From Pseudomonas libanensis (GTDB lineage: Bacteria; Pseudomonadota; Gammaproteobacteria; Pseudomonadales; Pseudomonadaceae): a DNA stretch of 64,000 bases. The stretch lies in the NCBI RefSeq assembly GCF_001439685.1, contig NZ_JYLH01000019.1, forward strand, positions 32,443 through 96,442, in the 5' to 3' direction. Both the position numbers and the translations under genes were made by a program. The notes below the pieces were generated by a model. That model worked only from the letters and a program-made list of their open reading frames with translations, ran no database searches and was not told the DNA's origin. Shown piece after piece: positions 38,108-47,318 of this stretch (within the stretch, counting starts at the first letter, position 1; the number at the start of each line of letters is the position of its first letter).

Positions 38108-38194
38108 TGTGGGAGCTGGCTTGCCTGCGATGCAAGCACCTCGGTGCATCAGGTAGACCGGGTCGATGCAATCGCAGGCAAGCCAGCTCCCACA
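38108..38194. repeat. REPIN
   Basis: Arms TGTGGGAGCTGGCTTGCC and complement at 38108-38194, with loop nearly identical to the REPIN at 32671. Sits between the importer genes and the downstream enzymes. Confidence 0.85.
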
Positions 38195-38236
38195 TTGGAC
38201 CGCGTTCTACCTTTTGATCTGTAACGGGAGTTATTC

Positions 38237-38992
38237 ATGTCTGGTTTCTGGAACCAAGCCTTCGACCTCAGCGGCCGTTGCGCGGTGATCACCGGTGGCG
38301 CCGCCGGTATCGGCCTGGCCTGCGCCACCTTGCTGGCGGAACGCGGTGCCCGCGTGGCGCTGCTGGACCGCGACCCGGCCGTGGTCGACGTGGCGGCCGG
38401 CCTGGGTGCCGGGCACCTGGGCATTGCCGTCGATCTCGGGAGGATCGACCAGATACAACCGACCGTCGACAAGGTATTCGCACACTTCCAACGCCTGGAT
38501 TACCTGATCAACAGCGCCGGCGTGGTGCTGCTGGACAAGGCCATCGAGGTCAGTGAAAGCGCCTGGGACACCACCCTGGATATCAACCTCAAGGCCAGTT
38601 TCTTCGTGGCCCAGGCGTGCGCCCGACATATGCTCGCCCAGGGCAGCGGGCGTATCGTCAACCTTGCTTCCCAGGCCGCCGTCATTGGCCTGGACCGTCA
38701 CGTCGCCTATTGCGCCAGCAAGGCGGCCATCGTCGGCATGACCAAGGTCCTGGCCATGGAATGGGCGCCGCAGATCAACGTCAACGCCATCTCCCCCACC
38801 ATCGTCGAAACCGCCCTGGGCAAAAAAGCCTGGGCCGGTGAAGTGGGCGAGCGGGCCAAATTGCAGATCCCGGCGGGGCGCTTTGCATTGCCTGAAGAAA
38901 TCGCCGGGCTGGCGTTGTACCTGCTCAGCGATGCCGCGCAGATGATCACCGGCGCCAACATGGTGATCGATGGCGGCTACAGCATTCAGTAA
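38237..38992 (+). CDS. Short-chain dehydrogenase, possible D-threitol/polyol dehydrogenase
   Basis: 251 residues: cofactor loop TGGAAGIG (19-26), NSAGVVLLD, catalytic Tyr158 and Lys162 in YCASKAAI, and C-terminal ITGANMVIDGGYSI. It resembles GolD/DthD-type polyol dehydrogenases. Together with the zinc dehydrogenase downstream, an RpiB and a DhaK/DhaL pair, the context suggests oxidation of a small polyol such as threitol (inference). Clear GGGAG Shine-Dalgarno at 38225-38231. Confidence 0.85.
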   Translation: MSGFWNQAFDLSGRCAVITGGAAGIGLACATLLAERGARVALLDRDPAVVDVAAGLGAGHLGIAVDLGRIDQIQPTVDKVFAHFQRLDYLINSAGVVLLDKAIEVSESAWDTTLDINLKASFFVAQACARHMLAQGSGRIVNLASQAAVIGLDRHVAYCASKAAIVGMTKVLAMEWAPQINVNAISPTIVETALGKKAWAGEVGERAKLQIPAGRFALPEEIAGLALYLLSDAAQMITGANMVIDGGYSIQ

Positions 38993-39020
38993 TTCCATCT
39001 TTATGTCGTGAGGTCTTGTC

Positions 39021-40136
39021 ATGTCCACCGTCACTGAACACACACCGGAACAACTCGCCCCGAGCATCCCGAAAACCATGCAGGCCGTGGTCTGCCACGG
39101 GCCGGAAGACTATCGCCTGGAAACCGTTGACGTACCTACGCCCGGCCCCGACGAAATCCTGACCAAGGTCGAGCTGTGCGGCATCTGCATGGGCGATATC
39201 AAGACCTATCGCGGCGCGCCGTCGTTCTGGGGCGATGCCGAGCAACCGCGCTATGTGAAACCGCCGATGATTCCCGGGCATGAGTTCGTGTGCCGGGTGG
39301 TCGCCCTTGGCCCAGGCGCCGAAAAGCGTGGCGTGGCGGTCGGCGACCGGGTGATTTCCGAACAGATCGTGCCGTGCTGGGGTTGCCGCTTCTGCAACCA
39401 CGGCCAGTACTGGATGTGCCAGAAGCATGACCTGTATGGCTTCCAGAACAATGTGCAGGGCGCCATGGCCCAGTACATGATCTTCACCAAAGAAGGCATC
39501 ATCCACAAAGTGCCTGAATCCATCGCGCCCGACGAAGCGATCCTGATCGAGCCGCTGGCCTGCTCGCTGCACGCGGCGGAGCGCGCCAACGTCGACCATG
39601 ACGACATCGTAGTGGTCGCAGGCGCCGGCACTTTGGGCCTGGGCATTATCGGCGCGGTGCGATTGCGCAACCCGAAAAAGCTCATCGTGCTGGACATGAA
39701 ACCCGAACGCGCCGCCCTCGCCCTGCGCATGGGCGCCGACGAAGTCTGGAACCCGGCCGAGGTCGACGTGCTGGCGAAAATCCGCGCGATCACCGACGGT
39801 TACGGCTGCGACATCTATATCGAAGCCACCGGGCACCACAAGGCCGTCAACCAGGGCTTGGCGATGCTGCGCAAGCTGGGGCGCTTCGTCGAATTCAGCG
39901 TGTTCAACGACGAGGCCACGGTGGACTGGTCGATCATCGGCGACCGCAAGGAGCTGGACATCCTCGGCTCGCACCTGGGGCCCTATATGTACCCGCGGGC
40001 CATCGACTTTATCGGCAACCGCAAGATCGACATGCGCGATGTGGTGACCCACAAGTTTGCCCTGGCGGATTTCAAGGAGGCGTTTGCGGTGATGGAGCGC
40101 GGCGACAAGTCGCTCAAAGTTGTACTCGAACCCTGA
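39021..40136 (+). CDS. Zinc-dependent alcohol dehydrogenase, possible erythritol/L-threitol dehydrogenase
   Basis: 371-residue medium-chain dehydrogenase. Catalytic zinc ligands Cys53 (ELCGIC) and His87-Glu88 (IPGHEF); structural zinc ligands Cys119, Cys122, Cys125 and Cys133 in PCWGCRFCNHGQYWMC; Rossmann motif GAGTLGLGIIGAV. Family relatives include threonine, sorbitol and erythritol/L-threitol (EltD-type) dehydrogenases. Placed between the SDR and DhaK genes, it is likely one of two stereospecific polyol dehydrogenases in one pathway. Confidence 0.87.
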   Translation: MSTVTEHTPEQLAPSIPKTMQAVVCHGPEDYRLETVDVPTPGPDEILTKVELCGICMGDIKTYRGAPSFWGDAEQPRYVKPPMIPGHEFVCRVVALGPGAEKRGVAVGDRVISEQIVPCWGCRFCNHGQYWMCQKHDLYGFQNNVQGAMAQYMIFTKEGIIHKVPESIAPDEAILIEPLACSLHAAERANVDHDDIVVVAGAGTLGLGIIGAVRLRNPKKLIVLDMKPERAALALRMGADEVWNPAEVDVLAKIRAITDGYGCDIYIEATGHHKAVNQGLAMLRKLGRFVEFSVFNDEATVDWSIIGDRKELDILGSHLGPYMYPRAIDFIGNRKIDMRDVVTHKFALADFKEAFAVMERGDKSLKVVLEP

Positions 40137-40158
40137 TCTCAGTAACAACACAAAACCC

Positions 40159-40247
40159 TGTGGGAGCTGGCTTGCCTGCGATGGCGGTGAATCAGATAAA
40201 AACTCCCCAGCTGACACACCGCCATCGCAGGCAAGCCAGCTCCCACA
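40159..40247. repeat. REPIN
   Basis: TGTGGGAGCTGGCTTGCC at 40159 is complemented by the arm ending at 40247, extending through GCGATGGCGGT/ACCGCCATCGC. Lies between the alcohol dehydrogenase and dhaK. Confidence 0.85.
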
Positions 40248-40293
40248 GTGGAATAGTGCCGCCCTTTAGAACAAGAACACAGGAACCCGCGTT

Positions 40294-41295
40294 ATGAATC
40301 GAGTCATCAACGATCCCGACCAAGTGGTCGAGGACATGCTGCGCGGCATCCTGGTCGCGCACCCCGAACTGCGCCAGTACGAGACCAACCCACGGGTCAT
40401 CGTCAAGGCCAGGCCGTCCGTCCAGGGTCGTGTCGGCATCGTCACCGGTGGCGGTTCCGGGCACGAGCCGGCATTTCTCGGCTATGTCGGCCCGGGCCTG
40501 GTGGACGCCGTGGCCGTCGGCGAGATTTTCTCCTCGCCCACCGCCAAGAGCTTTTTCGACGCCTTCCGCGCCGCCGACCATGGCGCGGGCGTGGCCTGCC
40601 TGTATGGCAACTACGCCGGCGACAATATGAACGTCAAGCTGGCGATGAAAATGGCCGCCAGCAAAGACATGCGCATCCGCACCGTGGTGGCCAACGACGA
40701 CGTGGCCTCGGCGCCCAAGGCCGATATCGCCAAGCGTCGCGGGGTCGCCGGGGAAATCTTCATGTGGAAGATCGGCGGTGCCGCCGCCGCCCAGCATTAC
40801 GACCTGGACGGGGTGATTCGCGTCGCGCAGAAGACCGTCGACCAGTGCCGCTCGATCGGCATCGGCCTCACGCCGTGCACCATCGCCGCCGTGGGCAAGC
40901 CGAACTTCCAGATCCCTGACGGCCAGATGGAACTGGGCATCGGCCATCATGGCGAGCCGGGCATCGAAGTCATCCCGATTGAGCCGGCTGCGGCCATGGC
41001 CGAGCGCATGCTCGCACCGATCCTCGCTGACCGCGATTTCAGCCAGGACGACAGTGTGGTGGTGCTGGTCTCGGGCCTGGGTGCAACGCCGGTGATGGAG
41101 TTGTACATTTTCTACGCCGAGGTGGAAAAACAGCTCAAGGCCAGGGGCTTGAAGATCCACCGTTGCTACGTCGGCAACTACTTCACCTCCCTGGAAATGA
41201 TGGGCGTGACCCTGACCCTGCTCGGCCTCGACGCCGAGCTGAAAACCCTGATCGACCAACCCTGCCGCTCCATCGGCATGACCCAGGCGGAGTAA
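40294..41295 (+). CDS. dhaK: Dihydroxyacetone kinase-family substrate-binding subunit DhaK
   Basis: 333 residues, DhaK domain. The catalytic residues known from E. coli DhaK are present: His57 in GGGSGHEPA, Asp110 in GNYAGD and His219 in GIGHHGEPG, the last forming the hemiaminal with the substrate carbonyl. With DhaL it phosphorylates dihydroxyacetone or erythrulose. No DhaM phosphotransferase gene is present, so phosphate probably comes from ATP. The dehydrogenase and RpiB neighbours favour an erythrulose kinase role (inference). Confidence 0.88.
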   Translation: MNRVINDPDQVVEDMLRGILVAHPELRQYETNPRVIVKARPSVQGRVGIVTGGGSGHEPAFLGYVGPGLVDAVAVGEIFSSPTAKSFFDAFRAADHGAGVACLYGNYAGDNMNVKLAMKMAASKDMRIRTVVANDDVASAPKADIAKRRGVAGEIFMWKIGGAAAAQHYDLDGVIRVAQKTVDQCRSIGIGLTPCTIAAVGKPNFQIPDGQMELGIGHHGEPGIEVIPIEPAAAMAERMLAPILADRDFSQDDSVVVLVSGLGATPVMELYIFYAEVEKQLKARGLKIHRCYVGNYFTSLEMMGVTLTLLGLDAELKTLIDQPCRSIGMTQAE

Positions 41296-41297
41296 AC

Positions 41298-41942
41298 ATG
41301 AGCCAGCACTTTTCCACCCGTGACGGCAGCGCCATCGTCGCCGACCTGGTCAGCGTCATCGTGGCCAATCGCGAATACCTCAGCGAAGTCGACGGCGCCA
41401 TTGGCGACGGTGACCACGGCATCAACATGGCCAAGGGCTTCGCCCACTGCGGACGCACTATCGAAGGCCGCCAACTGAGCCTGGCGCAAGCCCTGGATGA
41501 ACTGACCCTGAGCCTGATGGAAGGCATTGGCGGCTCCATGGGCCCGCTGTATGGCAGCCTGTTTATCGGCATGGCCGACGAAGTGCGCAACTGTGAAGAC
41601 ATCGATGCCGCCACCTTCGCCCATCTGTTGCGCGGCGGCTTGACCTCGTTGCAGGACATCACCGAAGCGGGGGTGGGCGACAAGTGCTTGATGGACACGT
41701 TGATTCCTGCGGTAGAGGCGTTTGAACAGGCACATGCATCCGGGGCGTCTTTCAACGATGCGCTGGGGGCGATGAAAACCGCCGCCTCCCAAGGGCGAGA
41801 TTCGACCAAGGACCTGGTGGCCAAGATTGGCCGGGCCAGTCGTTTGGGTGAGCGCTCCCTCGGCGTTCTGGATGCCGGGGCCGTGTCGTGCTGCCTGATC
41901 CTTACGCAGTTGGCGGACTCGATTAAACCCCGTTTGACCTGA
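41298..41942 (+). CDS. dhaL: Dihydroxyacetone kinase-family nucleotide-binding subunit DhaL
   Basis: 214 residues, DhaL (DAK2) domain: Asp32, Asp37 and Asp39 in VDGAIGDGDHGINM chelate the magnesium of the bound nucleotide; GIGGSMGPLYGSLF and DKCLMDTLIPAVEAF follow. Two bases separate it from dhaK, so the two are co-translated. Last gene of the polyol cluster before a REPIN. Confidence 0.9.
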   Translation: MSQHFSTRDGSAIVADLVSVIVANREYLSEVDGAIGDGDHGINMAKGFAHCGRTIEGRQLSLAQALDELTLSLMEGIGGSMGPLYGSLFIGMADEVRNCEDIDAATFAHLLRGGLTSLQDITEAGVGDKCLMDTLIPAVEAFEQAHASGASFNDALGAMKTAASQGRDSTKDLVAKIGRASRLGERSLGVLDAGAVSCCLILTQLADSIKPRLT

Positions 41943-41958
41943 CATGGCCGAAAACCAA

Positions 41959-42048
41959 TGTGGGAGCGGGCTTGCTCGCGAATGCGGAGTGTCAGCCAGC
42001 AAATCTATTGACTGATATACCGTATTCGCGAGCAAGCCCGCTCCCACA
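41959..42048. repeat. REPIN between convergent dhaL and sohB
   Basis: TGTGGGAGCGGGCTTGCTCG at 41959 with complement ending at 42048; arms continue into CGAATGCGG/CGTATTCG with slight mismatch. Probably serves as a transcription barrier between convergent genes. Confidence 0.85.
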
Positions 42049-42075
42049 AAGGATTACCTGGTTTTGAGTATTGGG

Positions 42076-43101
42076 TTACCAGAACCGCTGCTGGGTCAAA
42101 CGGCTCCACCAGGTCAGCAGCACCCGGTCTACCGAGCCGCTGGCCGCCAGGCCCACGCGCTCTTGCAGGCTTTTACGCTCGGCATAGTGAAGGTGGAACA
42201 CTTCGGCAGTCTTGGCCTTGGTGGCCAGGTATTCATCGCTGGTTTGCAGCTCGTCGACCAACTGTTTGTCGAGGGCGGCCACACCCAACCACACTTCACC
42301 GGTCGCTACATCGTCAATCGCCAATTGCGGGCGATACCGCGAGACAAAGTTCTTGAACAACTGGTGAGTGATATCCAGGTCTTCCTGGAACTTCTCCCGA
42401 CCCTTCTCGGTATTTTCGCCAAACACCGTGAGGGTGCGTTTGTATTCGCCGGCAGTCAGCACTTCGAAGTCGATATCGTGCTTTTTCAGCAGGCGGTTGA
42501 CGTTGGGCAACTGCGCGACCACGCCGATGGAGCCGAGGATGGCGAACGGTGCGCTGATGATCTTCTCGCCGATGCACGCCATCATGTAGCCGCCGCTGGC
42601 CGCCACCTTGTCGATGCACACGGTCAATGGCACACCGGCCTGACGGATGCGCGCCAGTTGCGACGAAGCCAGGCCATAGCTGTGCACCATGCCGCCGCCG
42701 CTTTCCAGGCGCAGTACCACTTCATCCTTGGGTGTGGCCAGGCTCAGCAGCGCGGTGATTTCATGGCGCAGGCTCTCGGTGGCCGAGGCCTTGATGTCGC
42801 CGTCGAAATCCAGCACGAACACTCGCGGCTTGGGCTCGGATTTCTTCTTGCCCTTTTTCTTTTCAGTCTTGCTCTCGGATTTGCGCAAGGCCTTGAGCTG
42901 GTCCTTGTCGAGCAGGCTCGACTCCAGGCGCTCGCGCAGGCCCTTGTAGAAATCATTCAGCTTGCTGACCTGCAATTGGCCGGCGGATTTACGACGACCT
43001 TTGCTGCGCAGGGCTGCGAAGCTGATCAGTACCACCAGAATAGCGACCACCAGGGTGACGGTCTTCGCCAGAAAGCTCGCGTATTCGGCCAAAAAATCCA
43101 T
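42076..43101 (-). CDS. sohB: SohB-type inner-membrane protease (S49 family)
   Basis: 341 residues. One N-terminal membrane helix (TVTLVVAILVVLISFAAL), a lysine-rich linker (KTEKKKGKKKSEPKP), and an S49 catalytic domain with nucleophile Ser in VAASGGYMMA and general-base Lys in TAGEYKRTLT. SohB is a signal-peptide-peptidase-like enzyme of the periplasmic side of the inner membrane. Single gene, divergent from the phosphatase gene. Confidence 0.92.
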   Translation of the reverse strand: MDFLAEYASFLAKTVTLVVAILVVLISFAALRSKGRRKSAGQLQVSKLNDFYKGLRERLESSLLDKDQLKALRKSESKTEKKKGKKKSEPKPRVFVLDFDGDIKASATESLRHEITALLSLATPKDEVVLRLESGGGMVHSYGLASSQLARIRQAGVPLTVCIDKVAASGGYMMACIGEKIISAPFAILGSIGVVAQLPNVNRLLKKHDIDFEVLTAGEYKRTLTVFGENTEKGREKFQEDLDITHQLFKNFVSRYRPQLAIDDVATGEVWLGVAALDKQLVDELQTSDEYLATKAKTAEVFHLHYAERKSLQERVGLAASGSVDRVLLTWWSRLTQQRFW

Positions 43102-43233
43102 ATGTCTCCTTAAGAATGCACTGCGCCAGGCGCGGATGGCCCCAGCATACCGACGCCATCGCGCAGGGGCCAGTGATCAAACCGCCAGCAGGTGGGCTCC
43201 AACGAGCTTTTAAAACAAGCGTATGTTTTTTCA

Positions 43234-43262
43234 TTGACAGCTTGCAGGCATCCTCATAACCT
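43234..43262 (+). promoter_or_regulatory. Sigma-70 promoter of the histidine phosphatase gene
   Basis: Perfect -35 TTGACA (43234-43239), 17-base spacer, TAACCT (43257-43262). It ends 32 bases before the GTG start at 43295. Confidence 0.5.
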
Positions 43263-43294
43263 CGCCAGACTTTCAACGTACCGGGAAAACGGAC

Positions 43295-44005
43295 GTGGGC
43301 AGCATCTATCTGATTCGACATGGCCAGGCCTCCTTCGGTGCAGACGACTATGACGTCCTGTCGCCCGTCGGCGTGGAGCAGGCGCAAGTGCTCGGGCGCC
43401 ACCTGGCCGACCTGGGCCTGAGCTTCGACCGCTGTATTGCCGGTGACCTGCGCCGCCAGCAGCACACCGCCAGCGCCACGTTCGATCAATACAGCGCCCT
43501 TGGCCTGCCGGTTCCGACGTTGGAGACCGACAGCGCGTTCAACGAATTCGACGGCGAAGCGATCATCCGCGGCCTGTTGCCCGACCTGCTCGGCAGCGAG
43601 CCCGATGCCGTGCACATCCTGCGTAACGGCCCGCAGAACCGCAGCGAGTTCCAGCGTATCTTCGCGCTGATCGTCGAGCGCTGGCTGGCCGGCACTTATG
43701 ACCCACCGGGGCTGGAAAGCTGGCTGGGGTTTGTCGAACGCGTCCAGGGCGGCCTGCAGCGTATCCTCGAGGCCGCCGACAACGCCGACAAGATCGCCGT
43801 ATTCACCTCCGGCGGCACCATCACCGCCCTGCTCCACCTGATTACCCGGATGCCCGCCGCCCAGGCGTTCGAAATGAACTGGCAAATTGTTAACACCTCG
43901 CTCAACCAGCTGAAATTCCGCGGTCGCGAGGTGGCACTGGCTTCCTTCAACAACCATGCCCACTTGCAACTGTTGAAGGCGCCGCAGCTCATCACTTTCC
44001 GATGA
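43295..44005 (+). CDS. Histidine phosphatase family protein
   Basis: 236 residues of the phosphoglycerate-mutase-like superfamily: the RHGQ motif with phosphorylated His at residue 9 (IYLIRHGQASFG), Arg/His later in the core and VFTSGGTITALLH near the C-terminus. GTG start. Substrate unknown; close relatives are annotated as phosphoglycerate mutase or alpha-ribazole phosphatase without proof. Followed after 56 bases by an SCP2 gene on the same strand. Confidence 0.85.
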   Translation: MGSIYLIRHGQASFGADDYDVLSPVGVEQAQVLGRHLADLGLSFDRCIAGDLRRQQHTASATFDQYSALGLPVPTLETDSAFNEFDGEAIIRGLLPDLLGSEPDAVHILRNGPQNRSEFQRIFALIVERWLAGTYDPPGLESWLGFVERVQGGLQRILEAADNADKIAVFTSGGTITALLHLITRMPAAQAFEMNWQIVNTSLNQLKFRGREVALASFNNHAHLQLLKAPQLITFR

Positions 44006-44061
44006 GCTGCGGCCAACCGTGACCCCAAGGTCGCTGGACTCACCATAAAAGGATCGAAACC

Positions 44062-44376
44062 ATGACTGACGTAGCCAAAGCTGTAGAAGCAATGAAAGCC
44101 AAATTCAACCCAAGCGCTGCCGAAGGCTTGGACCTGGTATTCGGTTTCCGCATCGACGACACCAAGAACTTTTCGCTGGTGGTCAAGGACAAGACCTGCG
44201 AACTGCAGGAAGGCGAAAACCCTGACGCCCAAGTGACCCTGGTCATGGACAGCGAAACCCTGGAAGGCATCGTCGACGGTTCCACCGACGGCATGCAGGC
44301 ATTCATGGGCGGCAAGCTGCGCACCGAAGGCGACATGATGCTGGCGATGAAGCTGAGCGAGCTGTTTCCTTCCTGA
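44062..44376 (+). CDS. SCP2 sterol-binding domain protein
   Basis: 104 residues, one stand-alone SCP2 domain: VFGFRIDDTKNFSLVVKDKT, ADAQVTLVMDSETLEGIVDG-type core and GKLRTEGDMMLAMKLSELF. Such proteins bind acyl chains or other lipids; the bacterial role is poorly known. Good Shine-Dalgarno (AAAGGA). Possibly co-transcribed with the phosphatase. Confidence 0.88.
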   Translation: MTDVAKAVEAMKAKFNPSAAEGLDLVFGFRIDDTKNFSLVVKDKTCELQEGENPDAQVTLVMDSETLEGIVDGSTDGMQAFMGGKLRTEGDMMLAMKLSELFPS

Positions 44377-44398
44377 TTCACGGGTAACCCTGGATCCC

Positions 44399-44426
44399 TG
44401 TGGGAGGGGGCTTGCTCCCTCCCACA
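44399..44426. repeat. Single REP hairpin
   Basis: TGTGGGAGGG, GGCTTGCT, CCCTCCCACA: one palindromic REP between convergent SCP2 and glucosidase genes, likely also a transcription barrier. Confidence 0.8.
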
Positions 44427-44444
44427 TCGGGCCTGCGGTGGTAT

Positions 44445-47081
44445 TCAGATTCCGGGTTGCAGCAACAACGCCACCAATGCGCTCCACCCCGTCTGGTGTG
44501 ATGCCCCCAACCCCCGCCCCGTCTCCCCATGAAAATACTCATGGAACAACACCAGGTCACGGCTGGCCGGGTCCGCTTCCAGTTGCGCATACCCCGCCAT
44601 TGACGGTCGCAGGCCATTTTCATCCCGCAGAAACAACCGCGTCAGGCGCTCGCTGAGGCTGTCGGCCACTTCTTCCAGGGACGACAGGTAACCGCTGCCC
44701 GTCGGGTACTCCACCGAGAAATTATCTGCGTAGTAGCGATGAAACTCCCGCAACGATTCAATCAGCATGTAGTTGACCGGCATCCACAGCGGCCCGCGCC
44801 AATTGGAGTTGCCGCCGTACAAGCGTGAATCGGATTCGCCGGGCTGGTAGCTGGCGCACAGGGTGTCACCATTCATCTTCAGCGCCAGGGGCTGTTCTGC
44901 AAAAGCCTTGGACAAGGAGCGCACACCAAAGGCCGACAAGAACTCATTGTCAGCCAGCATACGCCGCAGCAGATCCTTGGTGCGTTCACCGCGCAGCAAC
45001 GCCAGCAACAGGCGGTTGCCCTGCCCCGGCTCGTTCCAGCGTGAAACCAGTTTGGCCAGGTCCGGTCGGTGATGCATAAACCCCAGCAGGCGCTCACGCA
45101 AGCCTTCCAGGCCCTCATGCTCGCGCTGCTCCAGCACCAGCACCGCGAACAACGGCATCAGGCCGACGATCGAACGCAGGCGCACCGGTTCATTCTGGCC
45201 GTCGGGGCGATGCAGCACGTCGTAGAAGAACAGATCCTGCTCATCCCACAAGCCTTCGGCGCTGTCGTCGACACGGTTGATGGCGCCGGCGATGTACAGG
45301 AAGTGCTCGAAAAACTTCACGGCAATGTCCACGTACACGACATTGCGCTTGGCCAGTTCCAGCCCGATGCGCATCAGGTCCAGGGCATAGGCCGCGACCC
45401 AGGCGGTGCCGTCGGCTTGATCCAACTGGTAACCCGGTGGCAGCGCGGCGGAGCGGTCGAACAAGGCGATATTGTCCAGGCCGAGAAACCCACCCTGGAA
45501 CAGGTTGCGGCCCTCGGCGTCCTTGCGGTTGACCCACCAGGAAAAATTCAGCAGCAGCTTGTGGAAGATCCGCTCGAGGAAGTCCATGTCGCCGACGCCA
45601 GTCAGCGCCTTGTCCTGCTGATACACGCGCCAGCTGGCCCAGGCATGCACGGGTGGGTTGGCGTCGTCGAAGCGCCACTCATAGGCGGGCAACTGGCCGT
45701 TGGGGTGCATGAAGCGGTCCTTCACCAGCAACAACAGCTGCTGCTTGGCGTAACCCGGGTCGATCAGCGCGATGGCCACCGCCTGGAAGCCCTGGTCCCA
45801 GGAGGCATACCACGGGTATTCCCAGGTGTCGGGCATGGACAGGATGTCGAAGTTGGACAGGTGCCGCCAATGGGTATTGCGCATATGCAAACGCTCGGGC
45901 GGCGGCGCAGGCTGGGCCGGGTCGCCGTCGAGCCACTGGTTAACGTCGAAATAGTACAGTTGCTTGGACCACAGCAAGCCGGCCAGGGCCTGGCGCTGCA
46001 CATTGCGCGCATCCTCATCGGCGATGCCTTGTTGCAAGGCTGCGTAGAAGTCATCGGCCTCCTGGCGGCGCTGTTCGAACAACTTGCGTGCGTTGATCTT
46101 GGGGGCGTCCACAGGGGCAAAGCGCAGATAGAGGCTTTGGCTTTCCAGGCCCGCCAGTTCAAGACTGAATCGCGCCGCCACCTTGGTGCCCGCGTCACCG
46201 CGAATGGCCCCTTGATCACCCTCCACCACGTAATCGTTGATGCCATCCTTGAACGGCCCTGGCGCCGGCTGCCCACCCAGTTTGGCGAAGTTGCTCTCGT
46301 TTTCGCAGAACAGCCATTGCACGCCGTCCTGGCCCCAGGCGCTGAGATGACGATCGTCCAGTTCATGATGACGGGCCAACACGCGGTCGCCTTCCAGGGT
46401 CAAGCTGGGCTTGGGCGCATCGAAGGTCCAGCTCCAGTCATTACGCGCCCACAGCTGGGGCAGCACCTGCAGGCGCGTTGGTTGGGCCGAGCGGTTGTGC
46501 ACGGTAACGCGCATGAAAATATCGTCGGGCTGGTGCTTGGCATATTCGACACTGACGTCGCAGTAGTGGTTGTCTTCAAACACACCGGTGTCGAGGATTT
46601 CATACTCGGCATCGCCCAGCCCGCGGCGGGCGTTTTCGGCGATCAAATCGGCATAGGGAAAAGCGGCATGGGGGTATTTGTACAGCATGCGCATATAGGC
46701 ATGGCTCGGTATACCGTCGACGAAAAAGTACAGTTCCTTGACGTCTTCGCCGTGGTTGCCCTCGGCGTTGTTGAGGCCGAACAGGCGCTCCTTGATAATC
46801 GCGTCGCGCTCATTCCATAGCGCCAGGCCCAGACACCAGCGTTGCGCTTTATCGCTGAAACCGGCCAATCCGTCCTCGCCCCAGCGATAGGCGCGACTGC
46901 GTGCCTGTTCATGGGGAAAGTACGCCCAGGCATCACCGTCAGCGCTGTAGTCTTCGCGCACCGTGCCCCATTGGCGTTCGCTCAGGTACGGGCCCCACTC
47001 GCGCCAACGCTCGGCGTTCTGCGTGAGCAGGCGCTGGCCTTCAATTGTGTCCAGCAGGCGGGTTGCGGGTACGGCCGTCAT
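44445..47081 (-). CDS. Large GH63/MGH1-like glucosidase
   Basis: 878 residues, (alpha/alpha)6 six-hairpin glycoside hydrolase resembling GH63 C-terminal/mannosyl-glycerate hydrolase-like proteins. Notable segments: NDWSWTFDAPKPSL, the catalytic-region WYASWDQGFQAVAIALIDP, QGGFLGLDNIALFDRS, and NSNWRGPLWMPVNYMLIESL with a Trp-rich substrate site. No signal peptide, so cytoplasmic. The ATG at 47081 has GGAGGACTCA directly upstream and is preferred over two starts 12-15 bases earlier. Substrate is probably an alpha-glucoside, not determinable here. Confidence 0.82.
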   Translation of the reverse strand: MTAVPATRLLDTIEGQRLLTQNAERWREWGPYLSERQWGTVREDYSADGDAWAYFPHEQARSRAYRWGEDGLAGFSDKAQRWCLGLALWNERDAIIKERLFGLNNAEGNHGEDVKELYFFVDGIPSHAYMRMLYKYPHAAFPYADLIAENARRGLGDAEYEILDTGVFEDNHYCDVSVEYAKHQPDDIFMRVTVHNRSAQPTRLQVLPQLWARNDWSWTFDAPKPSLTLEGDRVLARHHELDDRHLSAWGQDGVQWLFCENESNFAKLGGQPAPGPFKDGINDYVVEGDQGAIRGDAGTKVAARFSLELAGLESQSLYLRFAPVDAPKINARKLFEQRRQEADDFYAALQQGIADEDARNVQRQALAGLLWSKQLYYFDVNQWLDGDPAQPAPPPERLHMRNTHWRHLSNFDILSMPDTWEYPWYASWDQGFQAVAIALIDPGYAKQQLLLLVKDRFMHPNGQLPAYEWRFDDANPPVHAWASWRVYQQDKALTGVGDMDFLERIFHKLLLNFSWWVNRKDAEGRNLFQGGFLGLDNIALFDRSAALPPGYQLDQADGTAWVAAYALDLMRIGLELAKRNVVYVDIAVKFFEHFLYIAGAINRVDDSAEGLWDEQDLFFYDVLHRPDGQNEPVRLRSIVGLMPLFAVLVLEQREHEGLEGLRERLLGFMHHRPDLAKLVSRWNEPGQGNRLLLALLRGERTKDLLRRMLADNEFLSAFGVRSLSKAFAEQPLALKMNGDTLCASYQPGESDSRLYGGNSNWRGPLWMPVNYMLIESLREFHRYYADNFSVEYPTGSGYLSSLEEVADSLSERLTRLFLRDENGLRPSMAGYAQLEADPASRDLVLFHEYFHGETGRGLGASHQTGWSALVALLLQPGI

Positions 47082-47318
47082 TGAGTCCTCCATCACCTAC
47101 ACAGTGAGGGGCAGTGTAAAACCCAATGACGGCCGGTTGCACATGAAGACTTGAAAAGTGGATGTCGTTGAAGATCGGGCGAGTTGGTTTTCTCATGTTC
47201 AGGTCATCATTCATTTGCAGAATGAAGTCCAGAGGAATCTTCGTTTGCAAGCCGGGTTGCGGCTCAACAAAATCAGGCAAAGGCCACTTTCATCGCCATA
47301 GCCATCAGGAATTTTTCT

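Noticed and set aside
41298..41942. PTS-dependent dihydroxyacetone kinase
   Set aside because: No DhaM subunit or PTS components occur nearby, so an ATP-dependent DhaK/DhaL enzyme is more likely.
45069..46820. 583-codon open frame antisense to the GH63-like glucosidase
   Set aside because: Shadow of the glucosidase codons; no ribosome binding site and no recognisable fold.
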